Below, one piece after another: positions 8,569-17,650 of a stretch of 52,468 nt of DNA (its first letter is position 1; each line of letters opens with the position of its first letter). Origin of the DNA: an uncultured Clostridia bacterium. GTDB lineage: Bacteria; Bacillota; Clostridia; Christensenellales; Aristaeellaceae. The notes beneath the pieces are model-generated. The model had not been told where the DNA came from, made no database searches, and was given only the letters and a program-made list of their open reading frames with translations. Where the stretch lies: NCBI GenBank assembly GCA_945948915.1, contig CAMFCQ010000009.1, forward strand, positions 1 to 52,468, read 5' to 3'. A program made the position numbers and the translations under genes.

Positions 8569-10011
8569 TCATATCCTCGCCCTGCGGCAGATGCGCGCCG
8601 CTTCCGCGCGCGTGATGACGGCCCCGCCGCCCTCGGGCATGCGCTCCGTGCTGCAGCGCATGCCGTAGCCCGTCCTGAGCACGCGCATGAATTCGCGTTC
8701 GGTCATCGCGCGGCGGCGGCGCAGCTTGCCGCCTTCCAGCATCTCTTCGGGAATCAGGCGGTGCTGCAGCGCGCAGCGCACGTCCTCCGTATAGCTCTCG
8801 CCCAGCGCAATGTCATCGGGCAGCGCCACGGGCGCGTTGTGGCTGAACAGGCCGCACGTCCGGTTCACCAGCTCCAGCGCTTCCATGCGCGTGAGCGGCG
8901 CGTCCGGCCGCTCCGCTTCAAAGCGCCGGTACAGCGCCTCCAGCCCCTCCGGCGGCAGGGCCTCGTCTCCCTGATTGCTGGCCGGCACGTCGTACGGCGG
9001 ACGCGGCGCCCATGCGCCAAGCGGCGCCGCGTCCGTCAGATTGAGGCGCGCAAGCTCGTCCGCGACAAAGCCTGCCGCGCGGTACGCGCCAAAGTCATTG
9101 GTGTGCGTGTAATCGCCGATGTGGAACAGCGTCTTCGCCGCGTCGCGCCCCGTATCCAGCAGCAGACCGCGCATGAACGCGTGCAGGTCGATCAGCGGCG
9201 CGCCGCAGCGCGCGGCGGCGTCCTTCATGGCCTGCGCAAAGGGCAGCAGCAGATCACAGTATTCCCGTGCGTTCCACCAGCTGTTTCTCGCCAACGGCGT
9301 GACCAGGACGACCTGCGCGCCCAGCGCGCGCAGCTGATGCACATAGGCATTCAGCGCCCGGGCAAAGCCGCCCTCCGCCGTCAGGTGCGGCCGCTTCTGG
9401 TCGTTGTGGCCAAACTGCATCAGCACCAGATCGCCCGGATGAAGCTGCGTCTTCATCAGATCGTACAGGCCTTCCGTGTGGAAGGTCTCTAACGTCAGGC
9501 CCGAGCGCGCGAAGTTGCCCACGCAAGCCGATTCCCCGAGGAACGCCGGGAGCATCTGCCCCCAGCCGCAGTACGTCGCGCCCGGCGCATACGGGCTGAG
9601 CGCGCCCTGATCCGTCACCGTCGAATCGCCCATCAGCAGCACGGCGCGCGCATCGCAGCTCTCCGCCTGCACGCCCGTCACCGTCACGCCCTCGCCAACG
9701 AGCACCAGCTCAATCCCGCAGGCGGGCGCCGGCTCGTCCGCGTTGTCGCTCAGCACCGGGTGCACCATGCACAGCGCCGTGACGGTTCTCTGCTCCCCGG
9801 CCCTCATCGCGCCGCGCCAGAGCAGCCTGCGCCCGCCAGAAAACAGAATGACTTCCTGCACATCATGCCGCGCGCTCAGGCGGACTGTCAGGCGATACCG
9901 CCCCTGCGGCGCATCAGCGCGCATGCAGACAGGCAGCGCATAGCCCTGCGCAGCATCGAATTCTCCCTGTACAAAACCCGCGCAGGGCACGCCGCAGCTT
10001 CTCCATTCCAT
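8569..10011 (-). CDS. Rhamnogalacturonan acetylesterase-like SGNH hydrolase
   Basis: Probably removes O-acetyl groups from RG-I oligosaccharides. The 480-residue protein has a small N-terminal beta domain, then an SGNH domain: block I LLMGDSTVTDQG with Ser130, block III QFGHNDQ, and the Asp/His block near DYTHTNDFGA, as in RhgT/YesT-type esterases. The last ~110 residues hold two TR-x-E segments (LTRMEALELV and ITRAEAARIC) resembling S-layer homology repeats. No signal peptide is seen from the start at 10011 (GGAGG, 7-base spacer), so it is probably intracellular, which is odd for SLH-like repeats. It leads the rha operon, so its substrate is very likely rhamnose-containing pectin fragments. 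Confidence 0.85.
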   Translation of the reverse strand: MEWRSCGVPCAGFVQGEFDAAQGYALPVCMRADAPQGRYRLTVRLSARHDVQEVILFSGGRRLLWRGAMRAGEQRTVTALCMVHPVLSDNADEPAPACGIELVLVGEGVTVTGVQAESCDARAVLLMGDSTVTDQGALSPYAPGATYCGWGQMLPAFLGESACVGNFARSGLTLETFHTEGLYDLMKTQLHPGDLVLMQFGHNDQKRPHLTAEGGFARALNAYVHQLRALGAQVVLVTPLARNSWWNAREYCDLLLPFAQAMKDAAARCGAPLIDLHAFMRGLLLDTGRDAAKTLFHIGDYTHTNDFGAYRAAGFVADELARLNLTDAAPLGAWAPRPPYDVPASNQGDEALPPEGLEALYRRFEAERPDAPLTRMEALELVNRTCGLFSHNAPVALPDDIALGESYTEDVRCALQHRLIPEEMLEGGKLRRRRAMTEREFMRVLRTGYGMRCSTERMPEGGGAVITRAEAARICRRARI

Positions 10012-10182
10012 GTGCCTTCCTCCATTGCGCATGCGCCCGCTTTGCACAAGCCCCTGCGCGCGTTTCCTTCATATGTTTGTTACGTTCCCCCGCAGCCGCG
10101 CGTTCCCCTGCTCTTCCGGCAAAAATTGGTTGAATTTGCACAGTTCTTGCTCGAAAATGTGCATTCCTGCCGCCCCATCAAT

Positions 10183-10211
10183 TTGAATTGAATCATGGGT
10201 TTTGATATAAT
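10183..10211 (+). promoter_or_regulatory. Promoter of the GH105-GH112 genes
   Basis: TTGAAT (10183-10188) and a perfect TATAAT (10206-10211) are 17 bases apart, 54 bases before the GH105 start. The region also contains a GCACA...TGTGC inverted repeat (about 10139-10162) that could bind a regulator of this locus. I could not place a convincing promoter for the divergent operon. Confidence 0.75.
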
Positions 10212-10264
10212 CATTTTAGCACAAAATCGACACATTTCAATCCGCTCAATCAGGAGGAATCACC

Positions 10265-11314
10265 ATGGCGAACATCACCTTTGACCGGGATCGCGTGCTG
10301 GGTGCCATCGACGCGATTGTCCGTCAGACCATGAACATGGATATGATGTGGGACTGGCCTTGCGGCGTCGCGTACCTGGGCATCTGCGAAGCGTACCGCG
10401 TCACCGGCAGGCAGGAATACCTCGATCTGCTCAAGGCGCGCGTGGACGAATACATCGAGCTGGGCCTGCCCACCTGGACGGTCAACACCTGCTCCATGGG
10501 CCACGCCATGCTCACGCTGTACGAGGTCACCGGCGATGAAAAGTACAAGAACATCGCGCTGAGCAAGCTCGACTATCTGCGCCATCAGGCGCTGCGCTTC
10601 GGCGACAGCGTGCTGCAGCACACCGTCTCCGACAAGAACGACTTCCCCGAGCAGTGCTGGGCGGACACACTGTTCATGGCGGCGTATTTCATGCTGCGCG
10701 CGGGCGTGATGTTTGGCGACCAGTCGCTCGTGGACGACGCGCTGAACCAGTACTACTGGCACATCCAGTACCTGCAGGACGAGAAGACCGGCCTGTGGTA
10801 CCACGGCTACAGCCATGTGAGCAAGACGCACCTGTCCGGCTTTTACTGGGGCCGCGCCAACGCCTGGGCCGCCTACACGATGAGTCAGGTCGGCCGCACG
10901 CTGCCGGAGTGCTATCTGTACCCCAAGTATCTGGAAATCGCCGGCTCGCTCGCCGAGCAGCTGGCCGCGCTCAAGCTGCTGCAGACGGGAAACGGCCTGT
11001 GGCGCACCATCCTTGACGACGAGGAGAGCTACGAGGAGGTTTCCGCCTCTGCCGGCATCGCCGCGGCGATGGTCATCAAGGGCAACCCGCTGCACCTGAA
11101 GTACATCAACAAGGCCGTCGAGGGGATTCTCAGCAACGTCACGCCCGAGGGCCGCGTGCAGAACGTCTCCGCCGGCACCGCCGTCATGCGCGACCGCGAG
11201 GGCTACATGAACATCCCGCGCAAGTGGACCCAGGGCTGGGGCCAAGGGCTCGCGCTGGCCTTCCTGGCCGCCGTGCTGGAGGCCGGCAGCCGAACCGTCG
11301 ATGGCGCGCTGTAA
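10265..11314 (+). CDS. GH105 unsaturated rhamnogalacturonyl hydrolase
   Basis: Expected to hydrolyse the delta-4,5-unsaturated galacturonyl residue from the non-reducing end of rhamnogalacturonan-lyase products, freeing rhamnose-ended sugars. The 349-residue protein has the alpha/alpha-barrel pattern of YteR/YesR: MMWDWPCGVAY early, WADTLFM with Asp134 at the place of the YteR catalytic Asp, and FYWGRANAW. No signal peptide is present, so it acts on imported oligosaccharides. The start has AGGAGG eight bases upstream. It is followed after 9 bases by the GH112 gene. Confidence 0.88.
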   Translation: MANITFDRDRVLGAIDAIVRQTMNMDMMWDWPCGVAYLGICEAYRVTGRQEYLDLLKARVDEYIELGLPTWTVNTCSMGHAMLTLYEVTGDEKYKNIALSKLDYLRHQALRFGDSVLQHTVSDKNDFPEQCWADTLFMAAYFMLRAGVMFGDQSLVDDALNQYYWHIQYLQDEKTGLWYHGYSHVSKTHLSGFYWGRANAWAAYTMSQVGRTLPECYLYPKYLEIAGSLAEQLAALKLLQTGNGLWRTILDDEESYEEVSASAGIAAAMVIKGNPLHLKYINKAVEGILSNVTPEGRVQNVSAGTAVMRDREGYMNIPRKWTQGWGQGLALAFLAAVLEAGSRTVDGAL

Positions 11315-11323
11315 GGAGGAGCT

Positions 11324-13465
11324 ATGAAACGAGCAGACTTTACCCTGCCCGGCGAGGCCGGCTATGAAGCGCTGACCCTGGAGCTGGCGAAAAAGTGGGG
11401 CGCGGACGTCATCCGCGACAGCGACGGCACGAAGCTCTCCCCGGAGATCACCGAAGCCGGCTACCGCATTTACTCCACCATCTGCATCATCCGCCAGCAC
11501 AACGCCTTTGCGGAAAAGCACCCGGACAGCCAGCAGCAGACGTTTTTGTGCTCCAAGGCTGTGACGGCCACGGGCGAGCGCGTCGTCATCACGCCGATGG
11601 ACGGCTATTTTTCCGAGCAGCTGGCGCTCAACGACACGCCCGACGCTCTGCGCTACATGCAGGTCATGGACCGCACGGAAAACCGTGAGGTGCCGCGCGC
11701 GCAGTGGACCTACACAGGCGGCGCCGTCACCATCACCGGCGCGCAGCCGTGGCACCAGTACACGGTCTCCTTCCTCGCCTGGCGCATCTGGGAAGAGATC
11801 AACATGTACAACCACACGACCAACAGCTGGACAAGCGAGCACCTGCGCCAGCTCGACCCGCGCCACCCCGCCGCCTGGCAGTACCTGCAGGACTGGATGG
11901 AGGACTGGTGCGTGCAAAACCCGCAGACCAACGTCGTGCGCCTGACCTCCCTGTTCTACAACTTCGTCTGGATCTGGGGCGACAGCCCGCGCAACCGCCA
12001 CCTGTTCACCGACTGGGCCAGCTACGACTTCACCGTCAGCCCGGCCGCGCTCGACGCGTTTGAGCAGAAGTACGGCTACGCGCTGACCGCTGAGGACTTT
12101 GTGTGCGGCGGCAAGCATCAGGTGACGCACATGCCGCCCACGCGCGCCAAGCTCGACTACATGGACTTCATTCAGGAATTCGTGGCCGACAAGGCGCGCG
12201 CGCTGGTGGACATCATCCATCGCCACGGCAAGCAGGCGTACGTCTTCTACGACGACAGCTGGGTCGGCATGGAGCCGTGCGGCAGGCGCTTTTCCTCCAT
12301 CGGCTTTGACGGCCTGATCAAGTGCGTCTTTTCCGGCTTTGAGTGCCGCCTGTGCGCCTGCGCCGACGTGCCCGTGCACGAGCTGCGCTTTCATCCGTAC
12401 CTGTTCCCGGTGGGCCTGGGCGGCCTGCCGACGTTCTCCGAGGGCGGCGCTCCCGCGCGGGACGCCCTGCGCTACTGGCGCAGCGTGCGCCGCGCGCTGC
12501 TGCGCGAGCCGGTGGACCGCATCGGCCTGGGCGGCTATCTGCACCTGACGCTCGGCTTCCCGGAGTTTAACGACACCATCGAGGCGATCTCCGACGAGTT
12601 CCGCCGCATCAAGGCGTTCCACGCCCACGGCAAGCCCTACGTCCTGCCCTGCCGCGTCGCCGTGCTGCACACCTGGGGCAGCCTGCGCTCCTGGACGCTC
12701 TCCGGCCACTTCCACGAGACGGACAAGCACGCGCTCATCCACATCAACGAGGCGCTCTCCGGCCTGCCGGTGGACGTGAAATTCATCAGCTTTGAGGATG
12801 TGAAGCGCGGCGCGCTGCATGATGTGGACGTCGTGATCAACGCAGGCCGCATGGGCGACGCATGGAGCGGCGGCGATGCCTGGAATGACCCGGCACTGGT
12901 CAGCGAGCTGACGCGCTTTGTCTACGAGGGCGGCGCGTTCATCGGCGTGAACGAGCCCTCCGCCGTGCCGGGCTATGACCGCACGCTGCGCATGGCGCAT
13001 GTGCTGGGCGTGGACATCGACAAGGGCGAACGCGTCTGCCACGGCCGCTGGCAGTTTGACGTGGACGGCGACGCGCCCATCGCGGTCTGCACCGAGGCGC
13101 TGGGTCACAACCCGAACGTGTACCTGACGGACGGCACCGCCCGCGTGCTCTGTGAAAAGGGCGGCGTGCCGCAGATGACCGTGCACGACTTCGGCCGCGG
13201 CAAGGGCGTGTACATGAGCCGCTTCACCGTCTCGCCCGAGAGCACGCGCATGCTGCTGGAAACGCTGCTGTACTGCTGCAATCTGCCGTTTGGCAGTGCG
13301 TACATCTCCGACAGCGCGCTGGTGGAGGCCGCATGGTATCCTTCCGACCGCGTGCTCGTCGCACTCAACAACGCCGAGGAGACGGTCAGCGCCAATATCC
13401 ACACCCCGGACGGCGACATCCCCGTGACGCTCGCGCCGCTGGAGACCCGGATGATTCAGCTGTAA
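11324..13465 (+). CDS. GH112 beta-galactoside phosphorylase, probably D-galactosyl-beta-1,4-L-rhamnose phosphorylase
   Basis: GH112 enzymes phosphorolyse beta-galactosides to alpha-Gal-1-P and the released acceptor. The 713-residue length and blocks such as WEEINMYNHTTN, TSLFYNFVWIWGDS, VFYDDSWVGMEP (Asp310/311, one being the expected general acid) and VGLGGLPTFSEGG match the family throughout. Members act on galacto-N-biose/lacto-N-biose or on galactosyl-1,4-rhamnose (described in Clostridium phytofermentans). The gene is co-transcribed with GH105 and lies opposite rhaBADM, so the rhamnose-type substrate from RG-I side chains is inferred. No signal peptide, as needed for a phosphorylase. It ends with no close terminator before the repeat element downstream. 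Confidence 0.88.
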   Translation: MKRADFTLPGEAGYEALTLELAKKWGADVIRDSDGTKLSPEITEAGYRIYSTICIIRQHNAFAEKHPDSQQQTFLCSKAVTATGERVVITPMDGYFSEQLALNDTPDALRYMQVMDRTENREVPRAQWTYTGGAVTITGAQPWHQYTVSFLAWRIWEEINMYNHTTNSWTSEHLRQLDPRHPAAWQYLQDWMEDWCVQNPQTNVVRLTSLFYNFVWIWGDSPRNRHLFTDWASYDFTVSPAALDAFEQKYGYALTAEDFVCGGKHQVTHMPPTRAKLDYMDFIQEFVADKARALVDIIHRHGKQAYVFYDDSWVGMEPCGRRFSSIGFDGLIKCVFSGFECRLCACADVPVHELRFHPYLFPVGLGGLPTFSEGGAPARDALRYWRSVRRALLREPVDRIGLGGYLHLTLGFPEFNDTIEAISDEFRRIKAFHAHGKPYVLPCRVAVLHTWGSLRSWTLSGHFHETDKHALIHINEALSGLPVDVKFISFEDVKRGALHDVDVVINAGRMGDAWSGGDAWNDPALVSELTRFVYEGGAFIGVNEPSAVPGYDRTLRMAHVLGVDIDKGERVCHGRWQFDVDGDAPIAVCTEALGHNPNVYLTDGTARVLCEKGGVPQMTVHDFGRGKGVYMSRFTVSPESTRMLLETLLYCCNLPFGSAYISDSALVEAAWYPSDRVLVALNNAEETVSANIHTPDGDIPVTLAPLETRMIQL

Positions 13466-13499
13466 AGTCCCTTCGCGGTCAGATGGTTTGGCATTTGTA

Positions 13500-13693
13500 A
13501 TACTCTTTTCTGATAGAGACGAGCAATAAACGCGAAGCGAAGAAGGGAGTCTGAGGGATGAAATCCCTCAGGCAGGTTTGGGCGGCAGCCCAACGTATCC
13601 CCACGTGGCGAAGCCATTCGGTCAAAGCAGTCAGGGAGCGAAGCGTTACCTGACGGGGCTTAGCACTTGGCTGTTTCTATTTGAAAACAGTAT
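13500..13693 (+). repeat. Modular hairpin repeat with terminal inverted repeats (copy 1)
   Basis: This 194-bp element has imperfect 21-base terminal inverted repeats beginning ATACT (13500-13520 and 13673-13693). Inside are the module CGCGAAGCGAAGAAGGG, a hairpin GAGGGATGAAATCCCTC, a hairpin GGGCGGCAGCCC and a hairpin around GTCAGG...CCTGAC. The same order occurs at 24250-24446. It fills the gap between the GH112 gene and the importer genes. No coding capacity is seen, so it resembles a MITE or a BIME-like intergenic element. Confidence 0.75.
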
Positions 13694-13760
13694 AAGGAGA
13701 CCACTCCCCTCTGTGCATCGGGCAAATCAGCGAAGCATCCAACGAAGAACAGCGTATAAA

Positions 13761-13786
13761 GGCCCCGCCGGAAATCCGGCGGGGCC
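13761..13786 (-). terminator. Terminator of the sugar importer operon
   Basis: A 12-bp perfect inverted repeat (GGCCCCGCCGGA / TCCGGCGGGGCC) sits 34 bases after the binding-protein stop codon. On the - strand it is followed by TTTATAC. Confidence 0.75.
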
Positions 13787-13820
13787 CTTGGTTATTCTCT
13801 GTTCAGGATAAGCGCACATC

Positions 13821-15446
13821 TTAGCGCTGCGGCAGCTTGGTGGTCTGGCCGGCCTCGTAGGCTTCCAGACGCTCGTCGATGATCTCCTGATAGCCGGCGT
13901 CCAGGTAATCCTGGCTCAGCTGCTCATAGAGCGCGTCGAACTCAGCCGGATCGCACTTGACCAGCTTCGCGAAGGCTTCCTGATACAGGCTCAGCAGGGA
14001 GGCGGTGTACTCGGACTCGGACTCGATCGCCACGGCGAAGACCGGATCGGAATACGCATTGCCCTTGGCCGCGATTTCCGCCAGCTCGTTGTAGTTGTCC
14101 AGCAGCGCCTGATAGAAGTCCTGCGGCAGGCCCTGCGGCGTGATGGCCGCGATGCTGTCCTCGATGGTGCCGACGACCTTGGAGGCGTGCACCAGGCAGG
14201 TCATGTCGATGTTCATGTTGTGGTTGAGCATCTCGGTGCCCGTGTAGTCGCCCACGACGACCGGCAGGCCGTTCTCACCCATGGTGTAGGTGACGCCCTC
14301 GACGCCGTTCTCCAGCACGAACAGGTTCTCCGGCTGGATCATCCACTCCATGAGCATCCAGGCAGCCTTGAGCTGATCCTCGGTCGCATAGGAGGAGAAG
14401 CCCACGATCATGCCGAACGGGTTGTCCGCGCGCAGCTGCGCATCCGGGACGACCTCGCCGTCCACCACGGCGTAGTTGCTCTCGATGGCCAGCTCGGCAT
14501 CCGGGTTGTTCTCAAAGAAAGCGGTCAGCCAGGACACGTTCGCGGACATGTAGCCGCCATAGCGGTAGGTCTTGCCGTTGATGAAGTCGGTCTGGGCCTG
14601 GTCGGTCGCGGCACCCTTGGAGTCCTTCTCCAGGTCAAACTCGGAGGAATACCAGCCCATGTGGTACTCGCTGTTCAGGCGCTTGAGCAGCTCCTTGGTC
14701 GGCTCCCAGGAGAGGGACGCGGTGCCCAGAGAGGAGTGCTGCGCCCACTCGGCCTCGTCCACCGGGATATCGCGGTAGGCGAAGTTCGTCACATACGCGC
14801 TGGTCGGGATGCCCAGGCCCAGCGGCGCCTGGTCGGTCAGGCCCGCGGCGATGATCTTGTTGATCGCGTCAACCTGCTCCTCGTAGCTCTTGGGCACGTG
14901 GTCATAGCCCACGGCACGCAGCCAGTCCATGCGCACGAAGTTCGCATAGGTGTAGGTGGTGTTGTAGTACGGACGCTCGGAGAGGACGAAGTAGGTCTCG
15001 CCGTTGATGTCCGTGTAGCCCAGCTGGTTGTTCTCGACCATCTTGCCGTAGTAGGTCGGCGCGACGGCGGCGAACGCCTCCAGGTCGATGGTCTGCATGG
15101 CTCCGTCGGTCGCCCACTGCGCAACCTTCGGATAGTCATACTCCATCATGATGGTCGGGGTCTCGCCGCCGGCGATCAGCAGGGAGTACTTGGTCATGAC
15201 GTCGCCGCGCGGGATGGCCACGTAGTTGACATCGATGTTGTACTTGTCGCCGAATTCCTTCTGGATGTACTGGGTCCAGTAGTTGTCATCGACGGCGGGA
15301 TAGCCGACCTTGGAGCGGTCGTACACCGGCACGGTGATGGTGACGGTCTCGGCGAACGGCTCCCAGGCGGGCACTTCGGCGGTCGCAGCGGCGATCATGG
15401 TCAGAGCCATCGTCAGCGCCAGCAGCAGAGTGAGCATCTTCTTCAT
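13821..15446 (-). CDS. Extracellular sugar-binding protein of an LplABC-type ABC importer
   Basis: Substrate-binding component for a carbohydrate ABC importer, 541 residues, of the large family 1 type (LipO/YtcQ-like). The start at 15446 gives MKKMLTLLLALTMALTM then an Ala-Thr-Ala cleavage site; GGAGG is 11 bases upstream. There is no lipobox cysteine, so the protein should be cut by signal peptidase I and released or held by other means. It is the last gene of a leftward three-gene operon after the two permeases. No ATPase gene is present, which is normal for this family because a shared MsmX-type ATPase is used. The sugar is probably an RG-I or rhamnose oligosaccharide, from location only. 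Confidence 0.87.
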   Translation of the reverse strand: MKKMLTLLLALTMALTMIAAATAEVPAWEPFAETVTITVPVYDRSKVGYPAVDDNYWTQYIQKEFGDKYNIDVNYVAIPRGDVMTKYSLLIAGGETPTIMMEYDYPKVAQWATDGAMQTIDLEAFAAVAPTYYGKMVENNQLGYTDINGETYFVLSERPYYNTTYTYANFVRMDWLRAVGYDHVPKSYEEQVDAINKIIAAGLTDQAPLGLGIPTSAYVTNFAYRDIPVDEAEWAQHSSLGTASLSWEPTKELLKRLNSEYHMGWYSSEFDLEKDSKGAATDQAQTDFINGKTYRYGGYMSANVSWLTAFFENNPDAELAIESNYAVVDGEVVPDAQLRADNPFGMIVGFSSYATEDQLKAAWMLMEWMIQPENLFVLENGVEGVTYTMGENGLPVVVGDYTGTEMLNHNMNIDMTCLVHASKVVGTIEDSIAAITPQGLPQDFYQALLDNYNELAEIAAKGNAYSDPVFAVAIESESEYTASLLSLYQEAFAKLVKCDPAEFDALYEQLSQDYLDAGYQEIIDERLEAYEAGQTTKLPQR

Positions 15447-15522
15447 ACGATACAAATCCTCCTTTTTGATTATGTATAGACAGATGGACACTGTCATTAT
15501 ACCGTTTTCAGTCGGGCTTTGC

Positions 15523-16428
15523 TCAGCCCTTCACCGCGCCGATCATCGCACCCTTGACAAAATACTTCTGCACGAAGGGATAGACCATGATGATCGGGAG
15601 CGTCGCGAACATGATCGTCGCGGCCTGCAGCACCTCCGGCGTGCTCTCCGCCGCGGCGGACTCCGCCAGGGAGATCGCGTCGTTGCCGGAGTTGAGCACC
15701 ATGTTGGAGAGCAGATACTGCAGCGGCTGCAGCGACTTGGCGGTGATGTAGTACTTGGCGTCAGCGTAGGCGTTCCAGCGGCCGACCGCGTAGAACAGCG
15801 ACAGCGTCGCCAGAATCGGCTTGGAGAGCGGAAGCACGATCTTGATCAGCGTCTGAATGTGGCTGGCGCCGTCGAGCTTGGCCGCCTCGTACAGGCTGTC
15901 GGGAATCGTGGAGGCGAGGAACGAGCGCATGATCAGCATGTTGTAGGGTGCAAAGCACAGCGGCAGCACCAGCACCCACATGGTGTTGAGCAGGCCCAGA
16001 TCCTTGTAAAGCAGATACTCCGGGATCAGGCCGGCGCTGAAGTACATCGTGAACATCAGGATGAACGCGAACACCGGACGGCCCTTCAGCCCGCGGATGG
16101 AGAGCGGGTACGCCGCGCAGATGGTGATGAACATGCCGATGACGGTGAACAGCAGCGTGACGATCACGGTGTAGACCATGGAGTGCGTCAGCTGGCCGTC
16201 CCTGAAGATGGAGACATACGCGTCAAAGTTCAGCCCCTTGGGCCACAGATACACGGACTTGGACATGACCGCCGTGTTGGAGGACACGCTCTTGGCGGTC
16301 ACATGGATGAACGGAAGAATACAGGTGAGCGAAAGCAGGAGAATGACAAAGGCGATGACCAGATCGCTCACGCGGATGCGGTTGACGCCGGCAAAGGCGG
16401 ACGTCTTCTTGACGGTTTTGGCCTGCAT
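15523..16428 (-). CDS. Sugar ABC importer permease (LplC/YtcP type)
   Basis: A 301-residue inner-membrane permease with about six hydrophobic segments. The cytoplasmic EAA loop, which contacts the ATPase, is visible as EAAKLDGASHIQTLIKIVLP. The N-terminus precedes the first membrane segment by about 20 residues, and the C-terminus FVKGAMIGAVKG is typical of YtcP/LplC. GGAGG precedes the ATG. It begins 18 bases after the stop of the partner permease and is followed after 76 bases by the binding protein. Confidence 0.92.
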   Translation of the reverse strand: MQAKTVKKTSAFAGVNRIRVSDLVIAFVILLLSLTCILPFIHVTAKSVSSNTAVMSKSVYLWPKGLNFDAYVSIFRDGQLTHSMVYTVIVTLLFTVIGMFITICAAYPLSIRGLKGRPVFAFILMFTMYFSAGLIPEYLLYKDLGLLNTMWVLVLPLCFAPYNMLIMRSFLASTIPDSLYEAAKLDGASHIQTLIKIVLPLSKPILATLSLFYAVGRWNAYADAKYYITAKSLQPLQYLLSNMVLNSGNDAISLAESAAAESTPEVLQAATIMFATLPIIMVYPFVQKYFVKGAMIGAVKG

Positions 16429-16446
16429 GGTATTCCCTCCTTCCGC

Positions 16447-17394
16447 TTAAAGCAATCCGTCTTCGCCAAGCTTCTTGGCGACCTTGTCAGAAGCCAGCAC
16501 CAGGATCAATCCGACCAGCGACTGGAACAGACCCACCGCCGTTGCGCGGGAGAAGTTGCCGCCCGCCAGACCCTTCTCATAGATGTAGATGGCCAGCTGA
16601 TACTGGAAGTCCTTGACCTGCACGTTGCCAAAGGCGTCCAGGCGCTCGAAGTTAGAGCCCATCACGCGGCCCAGGTTCATGATCAGCAGCGTGACCATCG
16701 TGCCGCGGATGCACGGCAGGGTGACGTTCCAGATCTTGCGCCAGCGGCCCGCGCCGTCGATGGTCGCCGCCTCGTAGAGTTCCGCGTCGATGCCGGTAAT
16801 CGCGGCGAGGTAGATGATGGAGCCCCAGCCCATGTTCTGCCAGACGCCGATGAGCAGGTAGGACACCGCCCAGTGCCATTTCTCAGTCAGGAACGGAATG
16901 CCCTTGTCGATGATGCCCAGGTTCATCAGCGCGACATTGACCAGGCCCGTCTCCGGCTTAAAGAGCGTGAGCATGACGGAGGCGATGATCGGCCAGGAGA
17001 GGAAATGCGGCAGATACAGGATGGTCTGGGAGACCTTCTTGTAGCGATCAAAGCGCAGCTCGTTGAGCAGCAGCGCCAGGATGATGGGCACCGGGAAGCC
17101 GACAATCAGGTCGAGGAAGTTGAAGATCAGCGAGTTGCGCAGCGCGGTGTGGAAGCTCTTGTCCTTGAAGACCTTTTCAAACGTCTCCAGGCCGACCCAC
17201 GGGCTGCCGGAAAAGCCCTTGGCAGGCTTGTAGTTCATGAACGCGATGCGCATGCCCGGATACGCCGCATACTTGAAGATGATGACGAAGGCAATCGGAA
17301 TCAGCAGCAGCGCATAGAGCTGCCAGTTGTTCCTGAGATACACTCCCATCTTTCCCGCGCGAAGATCGCGCCGCTCGACGCTCTTCTGAGCCAT
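16447..17394 (-). CDS. Sugar ABC importer permease (LplB/YteP type)
   Basis: A 315-residue permease, the first gene of the importer operon. It starts with a basic cytoplasmic stretch, then LYALLLIPIAFVIIFKYA as the first membrane segment, and carries the EAA loop YEAATIDGAGRWRKIWNVTLP. The upstream ORF extension is rejected because GGAGG lies seven bases before the ATG at 17394. It diverges from the araC-family gene across a 256-base regulatory region, so that regulator probably controls it. Confidence 0.92.
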   Translation of the reverse strand: MAQKSVERRDLRAGKMGVYLRNNWQLYALLLIPIAFVIIFKYAAYPGMRIAFMNYKPAKGFSGSPWVGLETFEKVFKDKSFHTALRNSLIFNFLDLIVGFPVPIILALLLNELRFDRYKKVSQTILYLPHFLSWPIIASVMLTLFKPETGLVNVALMNLGIIDKGIPFLTEKWHWAVSYLLIGVWQNMGWGSIIYLAAITGIDAELYEAATIDGAGRWRKIWNVTLPCIRGTMVTLLIMNLGRVMGSNFERLDAFGNVQVKDFQYQLAIYIYEKGLAGGNFSRATAVGLFQSLVGLILVLASDKVAKKLGEDGLL

Positions 17395-17456
17395 AAGGCA
17401 TCCTCCTATTTCACAACAAAGTACACAAGATTCCACGTTCGTTTTAAGCTAAAATT

Positions 17457-17462
17457 ATTATA
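17457..17462 (-). promoter_or_regulatory. -10 box of the importer operon promoter
   Basis: A perfect TATAAT on the - strand lies 63 bases before the LplB-type start. No good -35 hexamer is found at 16-18 bases, which would fit a promoter needing an AraC-type activator. Confidence 0.45.
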
Positions 17463-17541
17463 ACCCTTCAAAACCCGGCATTTCTACAATAAAGCAACCA
17501 TGAACCTCTCATTTTCGACCAATAACCTATCCATTCTGTGC

Positions 17542-17570
17542 TTTACCAGGCGGCATTTCGGTGCTATACT
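17542..17570 (+). promoter_or_regulatory. Promoter of the AraC-family gene
   Basis: TTTACC (17542-17547) and TATACT (17565-17570) are 17 bases apart, about 80 bases before the start codon. The -10 region closely resembles the one before the radical SAM gene (33716-33721). Confidence 0.6.
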
Positions 17571-17650
17571 GAGGATGTTCCATTGATTTTGTGCGATTTG
17601 GACACCATCATGGATAAATAGAGGATAAATGCGAGCAGGGGGAAGCAGAC

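Noticed and set aside
10250-13402. A 1050-codon open frame on the - strand
   Set aside because: It lies antisense to the GH105 and GH112 genes, whose proteins match their families throughout. Long antisense frames are common in GC-rich DNA, and its translation shows only low-complexity Ala/Val/Arg/His text.
11324-13465. Lacto-N-biose/galacto-N-biose phosphorylase (lnpA) as the primary call
   Set aside because: The family fits, but no lacto-N-biose pathway genes (nahK, galT2, galE2) are near and all neighbours handle rhamnose. Kept as an alternative only.
13500-13693. CRISPR array
   Set aside because: The repeated hairpins here and elsewhere are single modular units dispersed across gaps, not regular repeats with spacers, and no cas gene is present.
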